Source: Pseudomonas jessenii
GTDB lineage: Bacteria > Pseudomonadota > Gammaproteobacteria > Pseudomonadales > Pseudomonadaceae
DNA length: 64,000 nucleotides
Reading direction: 5' to 3'
Assembly (NCBI RefSeq): GCF_002236115.1
Contig: NZ_NIWT01000004.1
Coordinates: 620,001-684,000, forward strand
The notes under the pieces: generated by a model
The model's database searches: none
The model's input: only the letters and a program-made list of their open reading frames with translations
Told to the model about the DNA's origin: nothing
Made by a program: the position numbers and the translations under genes
Part shown: positions 55,690 through 64,000 of the stretch, piece by piece
Position numbering within the stretch: the first letter of the stretch is position 1
Layout of the letters: every line of letters starts with the position of its first letter

Positions 55690-57036
55690 ATGAACCAGCC
55701 TCAGTCTGCTGTAGGTAACTGCCTCGACGTGCAGTCCTTCATCAATGCCCAACCCATTTCGCGCTACCAGTGGCGCGTGGTGATCCTGTGTTTCCTGATT
55801 GTCTTCCTCGATGGCCTCGACACCGCGGCAATGGGCTTCATCGCCCCGGCCCTGTCCCAGGACTGGGGTATCGACCGAGCCAGTCTCGGCCCGGTGATGA
55901 GTGCGGCGTTGATCGGCATGGTCTTCGGCGCACTGGGCTCCGGCCCTCTGGCTGACCGCTTCGGGCGAAAAGTCGTACTGGTCGGCGCGGTGCTGTTGTT
56001 CGGTGCCTTCAGCCTGGCCTCGGCCTACAGCACCAATGTCGATCAGCTGTTGGTGTTGCGCTTCCTGACCGGCCTGGGTCTGGGCGCCGGCATGCCGAAC
56101 GCCACCACGCTGCTGTCGGAATACACCCCTGAGCGCAAAAAGTCCCTGCTGGTGACCAGCATGTTCTGCGGCTTCAACCTCGGCATGGCTGGCGGCGGAT
56201 TTATCTCGGCCAAGCTCATTCCGGCCTTTGGCTGGCACAGCCTGCTGCTGATCGGTGGAGTGCTGCCGCTGATCCTCGCCGTCGTTTTGCTGTTCTGGTT
56301 GCCGGAGTCGGCGCGTTACCTGGTGGTGCGCAACCGCGGTACGGACAAAGTACGCAAGGCACTGGCGCCGATTGACCCGACGGTGGTGGCCCAGGCGTCC
56401 AGTTTCAGTGTGCCGGAACAGAAAACCGTGAAGGCGCGCAACGTGTTCGCGGTGATCTTCTCCGGCACCTACAGCACCGGCACCTTGCTCTTGTGGCTGA
56501 CCTACTTCATGGGCCTGGTGATCGTTTACCTGCTGACCAGTTGGCTGCCGACGCTGATGCGTGACAGTGGCGCGAGCATGGAGCAGGCCGCCTTCATCGG
56601 CGCGCTGTTCCAGTTTGGTGGCGTGCTGAGTGCGGTGGGCGTGGGCTGGGCAATGGACCGGTTCAATCCGCACAAGGTCATCGGCACTTTCTACCTGCTG
56701 GCCGGGGTGTTTGCCTACGCGGTAGGGCAGAGCCTGGGCAACATCGCGCTGTTGGCGACGCTGGTGCTGGTGGCCGGGATGTGTGTCAACGGTGCGCAAT
56801 CGGCAATGCCGTCACTGGCTGCGCGGTTTTATCCGACTCAGGGGCGGGCCACCGGCGTGTCGTGGATGCTCGGGATCGGCCGCTTCGGCGCCATCCTCGG
56901 GGCGTGGATGGGCGCGACGCTGCTGGGCCTGGGCTGGAACTTCGAGCAAGTGCTGACGGCGCTGGTGATTCCGGCGGCGCTGGCGACGACGGCAGTGGTG
57001 ATCAAGGGCATGGTCAGTCATGCGGATGCGACCTGA
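55690..57036 (+). CDS. pcaK: 4-hydroxybenzoate transporter PcaK (MFS)
   Basis: 448 residues, 12 hydrophobic segments, aromatic acid:H+ symporter family. The family loop motif GPLADRFGRKVVLVG is between helices 2 and 3, and DGLDTAAMGFIAPAL with its conserved acidic residues in helix 1. It imports 4-hydroxybenzoate/protocatechuate for the pathway downstream and is known in other pseudomonads to take part in chemotaxis. It has its own PcaR operator. Confidence 0.94.
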   Translation: MNQPQSAVGNCLDVQSFINAQPISRYQWRVVILCFLIVFLDGLDTAAMGFIAPALSQDWGIDRASLGPVMSAALIGMVFGALGSGPLADRFGRKVVLVGAVLLFGAFSLASAYSTNVDQLLVLRFLTGLGLGAGMPNATTLLSEYTPERKKSLLVTSMFCGFNLGMAGGGFISAKLIPAFGWHSLLLIGGVLPLILAVVLLFWLPESARYLVVRNRGTDKVRKALAPIDPTVVAQASSFSVPEQKTVKARNVFAVIFSGTYSTGTLLLWLTYFMGLVIVYLLTSWLPTLMRDSGASMEQAAFIGALFQFGGVLSAVGVGWAMDRFNPHKVIGTFYLLAGVFAYAVGQSLGNIALLATLVLVAGMCVNGAQSAMPSLAARFYPTQGRATGVSWMLGIGRFGAILGAWMGATLLGLGWNFEQVLTALVIPAALATTAVVIKGMVSHADAT

Positions 57037-57075
57037 CAGTCTGATCCGGAATCTCGTGTGATGTAGATGGCCTCT

Positions 57076-57140
57076 TCGCGAGCAGGGCTCGCTCCCACAG
57101 TTGATTGCAATCCTCTGTGGGAGCGAGCCCTGCTCGCGAT
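57076..57140. repeat. REP inverted pair between pcaK and pcaI
   Basis: TCGCGAGCAGGGCTCGCTCCCACA and TGTGGGAGCGAGCCCTGCTCGCGA face each other across about 17 bases. It separates the pcaK unit from the pcaIJFHG operon. Confidence 0.85.
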
Positions 57141-57172
57141 GCATTTTGGGATAGGTAGCCAGACAACAATGT

Positions 57173-57207
57173 GTTCGATAATCGAACGCTCAGTCGATTA
57201 TCGGATT
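57173..57207. promoter_or_regulatory. PcaR-type operator before pcaI
   Basis: GTTCGATAATCGAAC (57173-57187, itself palindromic) is followed after five bases by GTCGATTATCGGATT (57193-57207). It lies about 100 bases before pcaI and probably controls the whole pcaIJFHG unit. Confidence 0.75.
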
Positions 57208-57305
57208 GTTTGGCCTTTTTCAGAAGCTTAACCTTCAGTCATTCCGGCGCTGCGCATCGGCGCCTTCTTCCACTGTCGGTTAACAATAAACGGGAGCCTG
57301 CCCCA

Positions 57306-58163
57306 ATGGCTGAAATCCTTTCGCTGCACGACGCGGTGAAGCAATTCGTAAACGACGGCGATACGGTCGCGCTCGAAGGCTTTACTCACCTGATCCCGAC
57401 GGCCGCCGGTCACGAAATCATTCGCCAGGGCAAGAAAGACCTGACCCTGGTGCGGATGACCCCTGACTTGATCTACGACCAGTTGATCGGTGCCGGTTGT
57501 GCCCGCAAACTGATTTTCTCCTGGGGCGGCAACCCGGGTGTCGGCTCACTGCATCGCCTGCGTGACGCAGTAGAGAAACAGTGGCCCCACGCGCTGGAAA
57601 TCGAAGAACACAGCCACGCCGACCTGGCCAACGCCTACGTCGCCGGGGCATCCGGCCTGCCGTTCGCGGTGCTGCGTGCCTACGCCGGTTCCGATTTGCC
57701 GAAGGTTAACCCGCTGATCAAATCCGTGACCTGCCCGTTCACCGGCGAAGTGTTGGCAGCAGTGCCTTCGGTGCGTCCGGATATCACGGTGATTCACGCG
57801 CAGAAAGCCGACCGCAAGGGCAACGTGCTGCTGTGGGGCATACTCGGCGTGCAGAAAGAAGCTGCGCTGGCGGCCAAGCGCTGCATCGTCACCGTTGAGG
57901 AAATCGTCGACGACCTCAATGCGCCGATGAACTCCTGTGTGCTGCCAACCTGGGCCTTGAGCGCGGTTTGCCACGTACCTGGCGGCGCGCATCCGTCCTA
58001 CGCCCACGGTTACAACAAACGCGACAACCGCTTCTACCAGGCCTGGGACCCGATTGCCCGCGACCGTGAAACCTTCACCGCGTGGATCAACGAATACATC
58101 CACGGCAGCGCTGACTTCAGCGAGTTCCAGGCCAAACTGGCCGCCGCTTCGGAGGCGAAGTAA
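57306..58163 (+). CDS. pcaI: 3-oxoadipate CoA-transferase subunit A (CatI/glutaconate-CoA-transferase type)
   Basis: 285 residues from ATG 57306 with GGGAG upstream. With PcaJ it moves CoA from succinyl-CoA to beta-ketoadipate. The sequence (VALEGFTHLIPTAAGHEIIRQGKKDLTLVRMTPDLIYDQL) and size resemble the CatI/GctA group, longer than the 231-residue PcaI of P. putida. It begins the pcaIJFHG operon and its stop overlaps the pcaJ start by one base (TAATG). Confidence 0.9.
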   Translation: MAEILSLHDAVKQFVNDGDTVALEGFTHLIPTAAGHEIIRQGKKDLTLVRMTPDLIYDQLIGAGCARKLIFSWGGNPGVGSLHRLRDAVEKQWPHALEIEEHSHADLANAYVAGASGLPFAVLRAYAGSDLPKVNPLIKSVTCPFTGEVLAAVPSVRPDITVIHAQKADRKGNVLLWGILGVQKEAALAAKRCIVTVEEIVDDLNAPMNSCVLPTWALSAVCHVPGGAHPSYAHGYNKRDNRFYQAWDPIARDRETFTAWINEYIHGSADFSEFQAKLAAASEAK

Positions 58164-58942
58164 TGACTTACACCACCAATGAAATGATGACCGTTGCCGC
58201 TGCCCGTCGCCTGAAGAACGGCTCGGTGTGCTTCGTCGGCATCGGCCTGCCGTCGAAAGCGGCCAACCTGGCGCGCCTGACTTCCTCGCCTGATGTGGTG
58301 CTGATCTACGAATCGGGCCCGATCGGTGCCAAGCCAAGTGTACTGCCACTGTCGATCGGTGACGGTGAACTGGCGGAAACCGCTGACACCGTAGTCCCGA
58401 CCGGTGAGATTTTCCGTTACTGGCTGCAGGGCGGGCGCATTGACGTCGGTTTCCTCGGCGCGGCGCAGGTCGACCGTTTCGGCAACATCAACACCACCGT
58501 CGTGGGTGATTACCACGCGCCGAAAGTCCGTCTGCCGGGTGCAGGTGGCGCGCCGGAGATTGCCGGTTCCGCCAAGAGCGTGTTGATCATCCTCAAGCAG
58601 TCGTCGCGCTCCTTTGTCGACAAACTCGATTTCATTACCTCGGTCGGCCACGGCGAGGGCGGCGATTCGCGCAAGCGTCTCGGTCTGCCAGGCGCCGGAC
58701 CGGTGGGGATCATCACCGATCTGTGCATCATGGAGCCGGAAGCCGGTACCCATGAGTTCGTGGTCACTGCACTGCATCCGGGTGTGACCCGCGAGCAAGT
58801 GGTTGATGCCACTGGTTGGGCGATTCGCTTTGCCGACCAGGTTGAGCAAACCGCCGAGCCGACTGAAGTCGAACTGACCGCGCTGCGCGACCTCGAAGCC
58901 CGTACCGCTGCCGCACACGGCCAAGCCCCCGGAGAAGCGTGA
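58163..58942 (+). CDS. pcaJ: 3-oxoadipate CoA-transferase subunit B
   Basis: 259 residues. The catalytic glutamate that forms the acyl-CoA anhydride is Glu50 in VVLIYESGPIG. The glycine-rich CoA loop VCFVGIGLPSKAANLARL precedes it. Like pcaI it is of the CatJ type, longer than P. putida PcaJ. The stop overlaps the next start (TGATG), so the operon is tightly coupled. Confidence 0.9.
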   Translation: MTYTTNEMMTVAAARRLKNGSVCFVGIGLPSKAANLARLTSSPDVVLIYESGPIGAKPSVLPLSIGDGELAETADTVVPTGEIFRYWLQGGRIDVGFLGAAQVDRFGNINTTVVGDYHAPKVRLPGAGGAPEIAGSAKSVLIILKQSSRSFVDKLDFITSVGHGEGGDSRKRLGLPGAGPVGIITDLCIMEPEAGTHEFVVTALHPGVTREQVVDATGWAIRFADQVEQTAEPTEVELTALRDLEARTAAAHGQAPGEA

Positions 58943-60144
58943 TGCGTGACGTTTATATCTGCGACGCGATTCGTACCCCTATCGGCCGTTTCGGTGGTGG
59001 CCTGTCGACGGTGCGTGCCGACGACCTGGCTGCCGTGCCAATCAAGGCCTTGATGGAGCGCAACCCGTCGGTGGACTGGAACGCGGTGGACGAGGTGTTC
59101 CTCGGCTGCGCCAACCAGGCCGGTGAAGACAACCGCAACGTGGCGCGCATGGCGCTGCTGCTGGCTGGCCTGCCGGAAACCATTCCCGGCGTGACTCTCA
59201 ACCGCCTCTGCGCTTCGGGCATGGATGCCATCGGCACCGCGTTCCGCGCCATCGCCAGCGGCGAGATGGAGCTGGCGATTGCCGGCGGCGTCGAGTCGAT
59301 GTCCCGTGCGCCGTTCGTGATGGGCAAGGCCGATGCCGCTTTTTCGCGCAACATGAAGCTCGAAGACACCACCATCGGCTGGCGCTTCATCAACCCGTTG
59401 ATGAAGGCCCAGTACGGCGTGGATGCGATGCCGCAGACCGCTGACAACGTGGCCGACGATTACAAGGTGTCCCGCGCCGATCAGGACGCGTTCGCCCTGC
59501 GCAGTCAACAACGCACGGCCGCCGCACAAGCCGCCGGGTTCTTCGCCGAAGAAATCGTTGAAGTGCGCATAGCCCACAAGAAGGGTGAAACCGTGGTCAG
59601 CCAGGACGAGCATCCTCGCGCCGACACCACCCTGGAAGCTCTGACCAAACTCAAACCGGTCAACGGCCCCGACAAGACCGTCACCGCCGGCAATGCCTCG
59701 GGTGTAAACGACGGCGCCGCCGCGTTGATCCTGGCTTCGGCCGAAGCGGTGAAGAAACACGGCCTGACTGCCCGTGCCAAAGTGCTGGGCATGGCCAGCG
59801 CCGGTGTTGCCCCGCGGGTGATGGGCATTGGCCCGGTGCCGGCGGTGCGTAAACTGATCGAGCGCCTCGGTGTAGCGGTCAGCGATTTCGACGTGATCGA
59901 GCTCAACGAAGCCTTCGCCAGCCAAGGCTTGGCGGTGCTGCGTGAACTGGGGATCGCGGACGACGCGGCCCAGGTCAACCCGAACGGTGGCGCGATTGCC
60001 TTGGGTCACCCGTTGGGCATGAGCGGCGCGCGGCTGGTGTTGACCGCATTGCATCAGCTGGAAAAAACCGGTGGCAAGAAAGGTCTGGCGACCATGTGCG
60101 TCGGTGTCGGTCAGGGTCTGGCCCTGGCGATCGAGCGCGTCTGA
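58942..60144 (+). CDS. pcaF: 3-oxoadipyl-CoA thiolase
   Basis: 400 residues from ATG 58942 (overlapping the pcaJ TGA). It cleaves beta-ketoadipyl-CoA with CoA to succinyl-CoA and acetyl-CoA, the last step. The acyl-accepting Cys90 is in TLNRLCASGMDAI. The His motif is NPNGGAIALGHPLGMSGARL, and the second active Cys is in TMCVGVGQGLAL. GGAG stands 11 bases upstream. Confidence 0.96.
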   Translation: MRDVYICDAIRTPIGRFGGGLSTVRADDLAAVPIKALMERNPSVDWNAVDEVFLGCANQAGEDNRNVARMALLLAGLPETIPGVTLNRLCASGMDAIGTAFRAIASGEMELAIAGGVESMSRAPFVMGKADAAFSRNMKLEDTTIGWRFINPLMKAQYGVDAMPQTADNVADDYKVSRADQDAFALRSQQRTAAAQAAGFFAEEIVEVRIAHKKGETVVSQDEHPRADTTLEALTKLKPVNGPDKTVTAGNASGVNDGAAALILASAEAVKKHGLTARAKVLGMASAGVAPRVMGIGPVPAVRKLIERLGVAVSDFDVIELNEAFASQGLAVLRELGIADDAAQVNPNGGAIALGHPLGMSGARLVLTALHQLEKTGGKKGLATMCVGVGQGLALAIERV

Positions 60145-60181
60145 CGCGCTCTGAAGACTTATACGAACTGAGGAATGTTTC

Positions 60182-60886
60182 ATGACTGACAAGCCTGGTT
60201 ACCGTCGCCCGCAGGAAGGCACCCAGCCGGAGTACCTGCACCCGACCTATCAATCCACCAACCTGCGCTCGCCGTCCAAGCCGTTGGTGTTCCTGCCGCA
60301 TTCGCTGTCGGAAATCACCGGTCCTACCGTCGGCGCCGAGCGCATCAACGAGAAGGATAACGACCTGACCGCCCAGCACGAGGGGCAGCCTCAGGGTGAG
60401 CGCATTATCATCCACGGCCGTGTGCTGGATGAAAACGGTCTGCCGGTGCCGGGAATTCTGGTGGAGATCTGGCAGGCCAACGCCGCCGGTCGCTACGCCC
60501 ATGCCCGCGACCTGCACGACGCACCGCTGGACCCGAACTTCACCGGCACCGGCCGCACCGTGACCGACGCCGATGGCTGGTACCAGTTCCAGACCATCAA
60601 GCCCGGCGCCTATCCATGGGGTAACCACCACAACGCCTGGCGCCCGGCGCACATCCATTTCTCGCTGTTCGGGCCGAGCATCCTGACGCGCCTGGTGACG
60701 CAGATGTATTTCCCGGGCGACCCGCTGCTGGCGTACGACCCGATCTACAACTGCGTACCCGATACCAGCGCCAAAGAGCGTTTGATCGCCACGTTCGATC
60801 TGGAAAAAACCATCCCTTCCTATGCCCTCGGTTATCGCTGGGACATCGTATTGCGCGGCCGCGACGCCACGCCGATGGAGAAATAA
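60182..60886 (+). CDS. pcaH: Protocatechuate 3,4-dioxygenase beta subunit
   Basis: 234 residues. The four iron ligands are visible: Tyr105 (AAGRYAHA), Tyr144 (PGAYPWGN), His157 and His159 (AHIHFSLFG). They match the Tyr408, Tyr447, His460 and His462 of P. putida numbering by a constant offset. With PcaG it opens the ring of protocatechuate between the hydroxyls. GAGGAA lies upstream of ATG 60182. Confidence 0.97.
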   Translation: MTDKPGYRRPQEGTQPEYLHPTYQSTNLRSPSKPLVFLPHSLSEITGPTVGAERINEKDNDLTAQHEGQPQGERIIIHGRVLDENGLPVPGILVEIWQANAAGRYAHARDLHDAPLDPNFTGTGRTVTDADGWYQFQTIKPGAYPWGNHHNAWRPAHIHFSLFGPSILTRLVTQMYFPGDPLLAYDPIYNCVPDTSAKERLIATFDLEKTIPSYALGYRWDIVLRGRDATPMEK

Positions 60887-60887
60887 G

Positions 60888-61454
60888 ATGACGCTGACTG
60901 CGACCACGTCCCACACCGTCGGGCCGTACTACCACATCGGCCTGACCTGGCTGAACCGCGAAAACCTGACCGTCGAACAAACCCTGGGCGAGCGCGTAGC
61001 GATCACCGGGCAAGTGGTCGACGGCAATGGCGACATCGTCAACGACGCGATGCTGGAAGTCTGGCAGGCCAACGCCGCCGGCAAGTATGACCACCCCGAA
61101 GACGACCAGGACAAACCCCTGGACCCGAACTTCGAAGGCTTTGGCCGGGTGCCGGTGGATGCCGAAGGACGCTTTCGCTTTACCACCATCAAGCCCGGTA
61201 CGGTCGAGGGCCTCAAAGGCACGACCCAGGCACCGCACCTTGTCGTTCTGGTGTTTGCCCGTGGTTTGGTGAAACACCTGCTGACGCGGATCTACTTTGA
61301 TGGCGAGGTGGCCAACGTCAACGATCCGTTGCTGGAGTGCGTGCCGGCCGAGCGCCGCAGCACCTTGCTGGCCAAGAAGGATGCGTCGGGTGTTTATCAG
61401 TGGAATGTGATTCTGCAGGGTACCGATGCCGAGACGGTGTTCTTCGACTATTAA
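60888..61454 (+). CDS. pcaG: Protocatechuate 3,4-dioxygenase alpha subunit
   Basis: 188 residues from ATG 60888, one base after the pcaH stop. The intradiol dioxygenase fold is clear (MLEVWQANAAGKYDHPEDDQDKP, TRIYFDGEVANVNDPLLECV) but, as in known alpha subunits, the iron ligands are absent (Tyr and the HxH pair are missing; PHLVVLVFARG lies in place of HIHFS). It is slightly shorter than the P. putida protein (about 200). It completes the oxygenase heterodimer. Confidence 0.95.
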   Translation: MTLTATTSHTVGPYYHIGLTWLNRENLTVEQTLGERVAITGQVVDGNGDIVNDAMLEVWQANAAGKYDHPEDDQDKPLDPNFEGFGRVPVDAEGRFRFTTIKPGTVEGLKGTTQAPHLVVLVFARGLVKHLLTRIYFDGEVANVNDPLLECVPAERRSTLLAKKDASGVYQWNVILQGTDAETVFFDY

Positions 61455-61472
61455 GTGAACACCGCAACACCT

Positions 61473-61500
61473 TGTAGGAGCTGGCAAGCCAGCTCCTACA
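61473..61500. repeat. Perfect palindrome after pcaG
   Basis: TGTAGGAGCTGGC-AA-GCCAGCTCCTACA, with 13-bp arms, is a single short member of another REP class. It lies between pcaG and pcaT and may end the operon or stabilise the mRNA. Confidence 0.82.
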
Positions 61501-61587
61501 GGGGATCTGTGTTGCTGATTTATCTGCGGAACGGGAGTGTTGCAAAGTGTGTCTAGACTCTCACTGTCCCCATTGAGTGAAAAAACA

Positions 61588-62892
61588 ATGACAACACCCA
61601 CAGCGCCTATAGCTCTTTATACGGGCGAAGAACGCAGCAAGCGGATCTTCGCCATTGTCGGTGCCTCGTCCGGCAACCTGGTTGAATGGTTCGACTTCTA
61701 CGTCTACGCCTTCTGTGCGATCTATTTCGCACCGGCCTTTTTCCCGTCCGATAACCCCACCGTGCAGCTGGTCAATACCGCTGGCGTGTTCGCCGCCGGG
61801 TTCCTGATGCGGCCGATTGGTGGCTGGATTTTCGGGCGCTTGGCGGACAAGCACGGGCGCAAGAATTCGATGTTGATCTCGATTCTGATGATGTGCTTCG
61901 GCTCGCTGCTTATCGCCTGCCTGCCGACCTACAGCAGCATTGGGGTCTGGGCGCCGATCCTGTTGCTGTTCGCCCGTTTGCTGCAAGGCTTGTCGGTGGG
62001 CGGTGAGTACGGCACTACCGCAACCTACATGAGTGAAGTGGCGCTCAAGGGCCAGCGCGGTTTCTTCGCCTCGTTCCAGTACGTGACCCTGATTGGCGGC
62101 CAATTGCTCGCGGTGTCGCTGGTGGTGGTCCTGCAACAGTTCCTCACCGAAGATGACCTGCGTGCCTACGGCTGGCGGATACCCTTCGTGGTGGGTGCCA
62201 TGGCGGCGCTGGTTTCGCTGTATCTGCGTCGTTCGCTCAAAGAAACCACCAGCAAGGCAATGCGCGAAAACAAGGACGCCGGCAGCATCAGCGCCCTGTT
62301 TCGCGACCATAAAACCGCATTCATCACCGTACTCGGTTACACCGCCGGTGGTTCGCTGATCTTCTACACCTTCACCACGTACATGCAGAAGTACCTGGTG
62401 AACACCGCCGGCATGCCGGCCAAGACCGCCAGCTACATCATGACCGGCGCGCTGTTCCTCTATATGTGCATGCAGCCGATTTTCGGCATGCTCGCCGACA
62501 AGATCGGCCGGCGTAACTCGATGCTCTGGTTCGGCGCCCTCGGCACGCTGTGCACCGTGCCGATCCTGTTGAGCCTGAAAAGCGTGACAAGTCCGTTTCT
62601 GGCCTTCGTGTTGATTACCCTGGCGCTGGCGATCGTCAGTTTCTACACCTCCATCAGTGGCCTGGTGAAAGCCGAGATGTTCCCGCCCGAGGTGCGTGCA
62701 TTGGGTGTCGGCCTGGCGTATGCGGTGGCGAATGCGATTTTCGGTGGTTCGGCGGAGTATGTGGCCTTGAGCCTCAAGGCCGTGGGCATGGAAAACTCGT
62801 TCTACTGGTACGTGACGGTGATGATGGCGATAGCGTTCCTGTTCAGCCTGCGTCTGCCGAAACAGGCGAAGTATCTGCATCACGACCTTTGA
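61588..62892 (+). CDS. pcaT: Dicarboxylate MFS transporter PcaT (KgtP-like)
   Basis: 434 residues from ATG 61588; the longer frame from 61537 has no ribosome site. It has the metabolite:H+ symporter features: [14 protein letters not shown] in helix 1, [21 protein letters not shown], and [15 protein letters not shown]. In pseudomonads a gene of this type in the pca cluster is thought to carry beta-ketoadipate or dicarboxylates. It is likely a separate transcript from pcaHG given the palindrome between. Confidence 0.85.
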   Translation: MTTPTAPIALYTGEERSKRIFAIVGASSGNLVEWFDFYVYAFCAIYFAPAFFPSDNPTVQLVNTAGVFAAGFLMRPIGGWIFGRLADKHGRKNSMLISILMMCFGSLLIACLPTYSSIGVWAPILLLFARLLQGLSVGGEYGTTATYMSEVALKGQRGFFASFQYVTLIGGQLLAVSLVVVLQQFLTEDDLRAYGWRIPFVVGAMAALVSLYLRRSLKETTSKAMRENKDAGSISALFRDHKTAFITVLGYTAGGSLIFYTFTTYMQKYLVNTAGMPAKTASYIMTGALFLYMCMQPIFGMLADKIGRRNSMLWFGALGTLCTVPILLSLKSVTSPFLAFVLITLALAIVSFYTSISGLVKAEMFPPEVRALGVGLAYAVANAIFGGSAEYVALSLKAVGMENSFYWYVTVMMAIAFLFSLRLPKQAKYLHHDL

Positions 62893-62935
62893 TCTTCACG
62901 CGCGGACCGCAGGCCCGCGCCTCCAGGAATTGTTT

Positions 62936-64000
62936 ATGAACCAGCGACCGGGCAATCAATTGTTCGATGCCTATTTCACGGCCCGCGACATGCGTGAGGT
63001 GTTCTGCGATCAGGGTCGGGTCCAGGCCATGCTCGATTTCGAAGCGGCATTGGCCCGGGCCGAAGCACGGGTCGGGATGATTCCGTCGAGTGCTGTCGCG
63101 CCGATTGAAGCAGCTTGCCGTGCCGGGCTTTATGATTTTGCGATGTTGGGCGAGGCCATTGCCACGGCGGGTAACTCGGCGATTCCGTTGGTCAAGGCGC
63201 TGGGCAAGCAGATCGCGGCCACCGATGCCGAAGCCGAGCGCTATGTGCATCTGGGCGCGACCAGCCAGGACGTGATGGACAGCGGCCTGGTGCTGCAACT
63301 GCGCCGGGCGCTGGAACTGATCGAGAGCGACCTGGCACAACTGGGGCAGACACTCGCGTCCCAGGCCCAGCGCTACGCGACCACGCCATTGGCCGGACGC
63401 ACCTGGCTGCAGCATGCGACACCGGTCACCCTCGGCATGAAGGTCGCCGGCTGGCTGGGGGCGGTGACCCGCAGTCGCCAACGCTTGGCCGAACTCAAGC
63501 CGCGTCTGCTGGTGCTGCAATTCGGCGGTGCGTCCGGAACCCTTGCGGCCCTTGGCGAACAGGCCATGCCGATTGCCCAAGCGCTGGCCGAAGAACTGCA
63601 ACTGACCTTGCCCGATCAGCCGTGGCACACCCAGCGCGATCGTGTGGTGGAGTTCGGCGCTGCGCTCGGCCTGATCGCCGGCAGTCTCGGCAAACTCGGG
63701 CGTGATATCAGCCTGTTGATGCAAACCGAGGCCGCCGAAGTGTTCGAGCCTTCGGCGCCGGGCAAGGGCGGTTCCTCGACCATGCCGCACAAACGCAATC
63801 CGGTGGGCGCGGCGGTGTTGATCGGCGCGGCGACTCGCGTACCCGGTTTGCTCTCGACGCTGTTCAGCGCCATGCCCCAGGAGCACGAGCGCAGCCTCGG
63901 TCTGTGGCATGCCGAGTGGGAAACCCTGCCGGAAATCTGCTGCCTGGTGTCGGGCAGCCTGCATCAAGCATTGTTGATCGCCCAAGGGCTGGAAGTGGAT
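62936..64000 (+). CDS. pcaB: 3-carboxy-cis,cis-muconate cycloisomerase, 5' part
   Basis: 355 residues are visible before the window ends; the full protein is about 450. ATG 62936 is preceded by AGGA eight bases upstream. It cyclises beta-carboxy-cis,cis-muconate, the product of PcaHG. The fumarase/aspartase superfamily signature GKGGSSTMPHKRNP is present, as are GATSQDVMDSGLVLQL and GRTWLQHATPVTLGMKVA. It shows no defect in the visible part. Confidence 0.95.
   Translation, partial: MNQRPGNQLFDAYFTARDMREVFCDQGRVQAMLDFEAALARAEARVGMIPSSAVAPIEAACRAGLYDFAMLGEAIATAGNSAIPLVKALGKQIAATDAEAERYVHLGATSQDVMDSGLVLQLRRALELIESDLAQLGQTLASQAQRYATTPLAGRTWLQHATPVTLGMKVAGWLGAVTRSRQRLAELKPRLLVLQFGGASGTLAALGEQAMPIAQALAEELQLTLPDQPWHTQRDRVVEFGAALGLIAGSLGKLGRDISLLMQTEAAEVFEPSAPGKGGSSTMPHKRNPVGAAVLIGAATRVPGLLSTLFSAMPQEHERSLGLWHAEWETLPEICCLVSGSLHQALLIAQGLEVD

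Noticed and set aside
29659-57140. Repeated palindromes considered as a CRISPR array
   Set aside because: They are dispersed singly or in inverted pairs, tens of kilobases apart, with no regular spacers and no cas genes.
58510-60192. 560-codon reverse open frame
   Set aside because: It is antisense to pcaJ and pcaF, both of which have intact active-site residues.

Overview
The window is a 64 kb stretch of chromosome from a gamma-proteobacterium of the genus Pseudomonas, most likely the P. fluorescens group. The evidence is the high GC content, the AHL acylase QuiP, a complete protocatechuate (pca) branch with PcaR-type operators, the liv/bra and His-type amino acid ABC operons, CcoM, and at least ten copies of the short inverted repeat typical of fluorescent pseudomonads (core GCGAGCAAGCTCGCTCCCACA). 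No rRNA, tRNA, prophage, plasmid or CRISPR signal was seen. The only mobile element recognised is one IS3-family copy.

Layout. 1-3.7 kb: partial alkyltransferase-like protein (reverse), DUF481 outer-membrane-type protein, cold-shock protein, dCTP deaminase, two small hypotheticals. 3.8-8.1 kb: a reverse-strand operon for a cationic amino acid/histidine-type ABC importer (binding protein, two permeases, an M14 deacylase/peptidase-like enzyme, ATPase) behind a sigma-54-like promoter. 8.3-11.5 kb: QuiP acylase and an isochorismatase-like hydrolase. 11.55-12.8 kb: IS3-family element inside a REP-type repeat. 12.9-18.1 kb: two SEC-C proteins, a LEA14-type lipoprotein, tandem OmpA-like lipoproteins with matching leader hairpins, a DUF1145/collagen-like gene pair, and a CopD-like membrane protein. 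18.2-33.9 kb: DinG helicase, a clan-A glycoside-hydrolase-like protein, an EstB-type serine hydrolase, an OmpA protein with a basic tail, PdxH, a glycine-zipper lipoprotein, NhaA, a PLP enzyme, a flavoprotein, an SDR and its divergent LysR regulator. 34-39 kb: livFGMH plus a branched-chain amino acid binding protein. 39.4-47.6 kb: DUF2288 protein, a 731-residue tubulin/FtsZ-like protein, a beta-hydroxyacid dehydrogenase, an MHYT-GGDEF-EAL protein, a YkgJ-type protein and an MFS transporter. 47.7-54.1 kb: RapA, small proteins including CcoM behind an Anr box, and a Pit-type phosphate transporter. 54.7-64 kb: pcaR, pcaK, pcaIJFHG, pcaT and the start of pcaB.

How the genes work together. The clearest pathway is protocatechuate catabolism. 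PcaK imports 4-hydroxybenzoate, PcaHG opens the protocatechuate ring, PcaB cyclises the product, PcaIJ activates beta-ketoadipate to its CoA ester, PcaF cleaves it, and PcaT is a probable dicarboxylate transporter. PcaR-type operators lie before pcaR, pcaK and pcaI. The two ABC operons take up basic and branched-chain amino acids, and each has a stable hairpin after its binding-protein gene, which fits differential expression.

The item most worth follow-up is the 731-residue protein at 40014-42209. It carries recognisable T1, T3, T4 and T7 loops of the tubulin/FtsZ superfamily in the right order but sits outside the division cluster and outside any evident phage or plasmid. Secondary points are the paired Shine-Dalgarno-masking hairpins of the tandem OmpA genes, the 36-codon CcoM gene, and the IS3 copy that landed in a REP palindrome and carries a nonsense codon in orfA.
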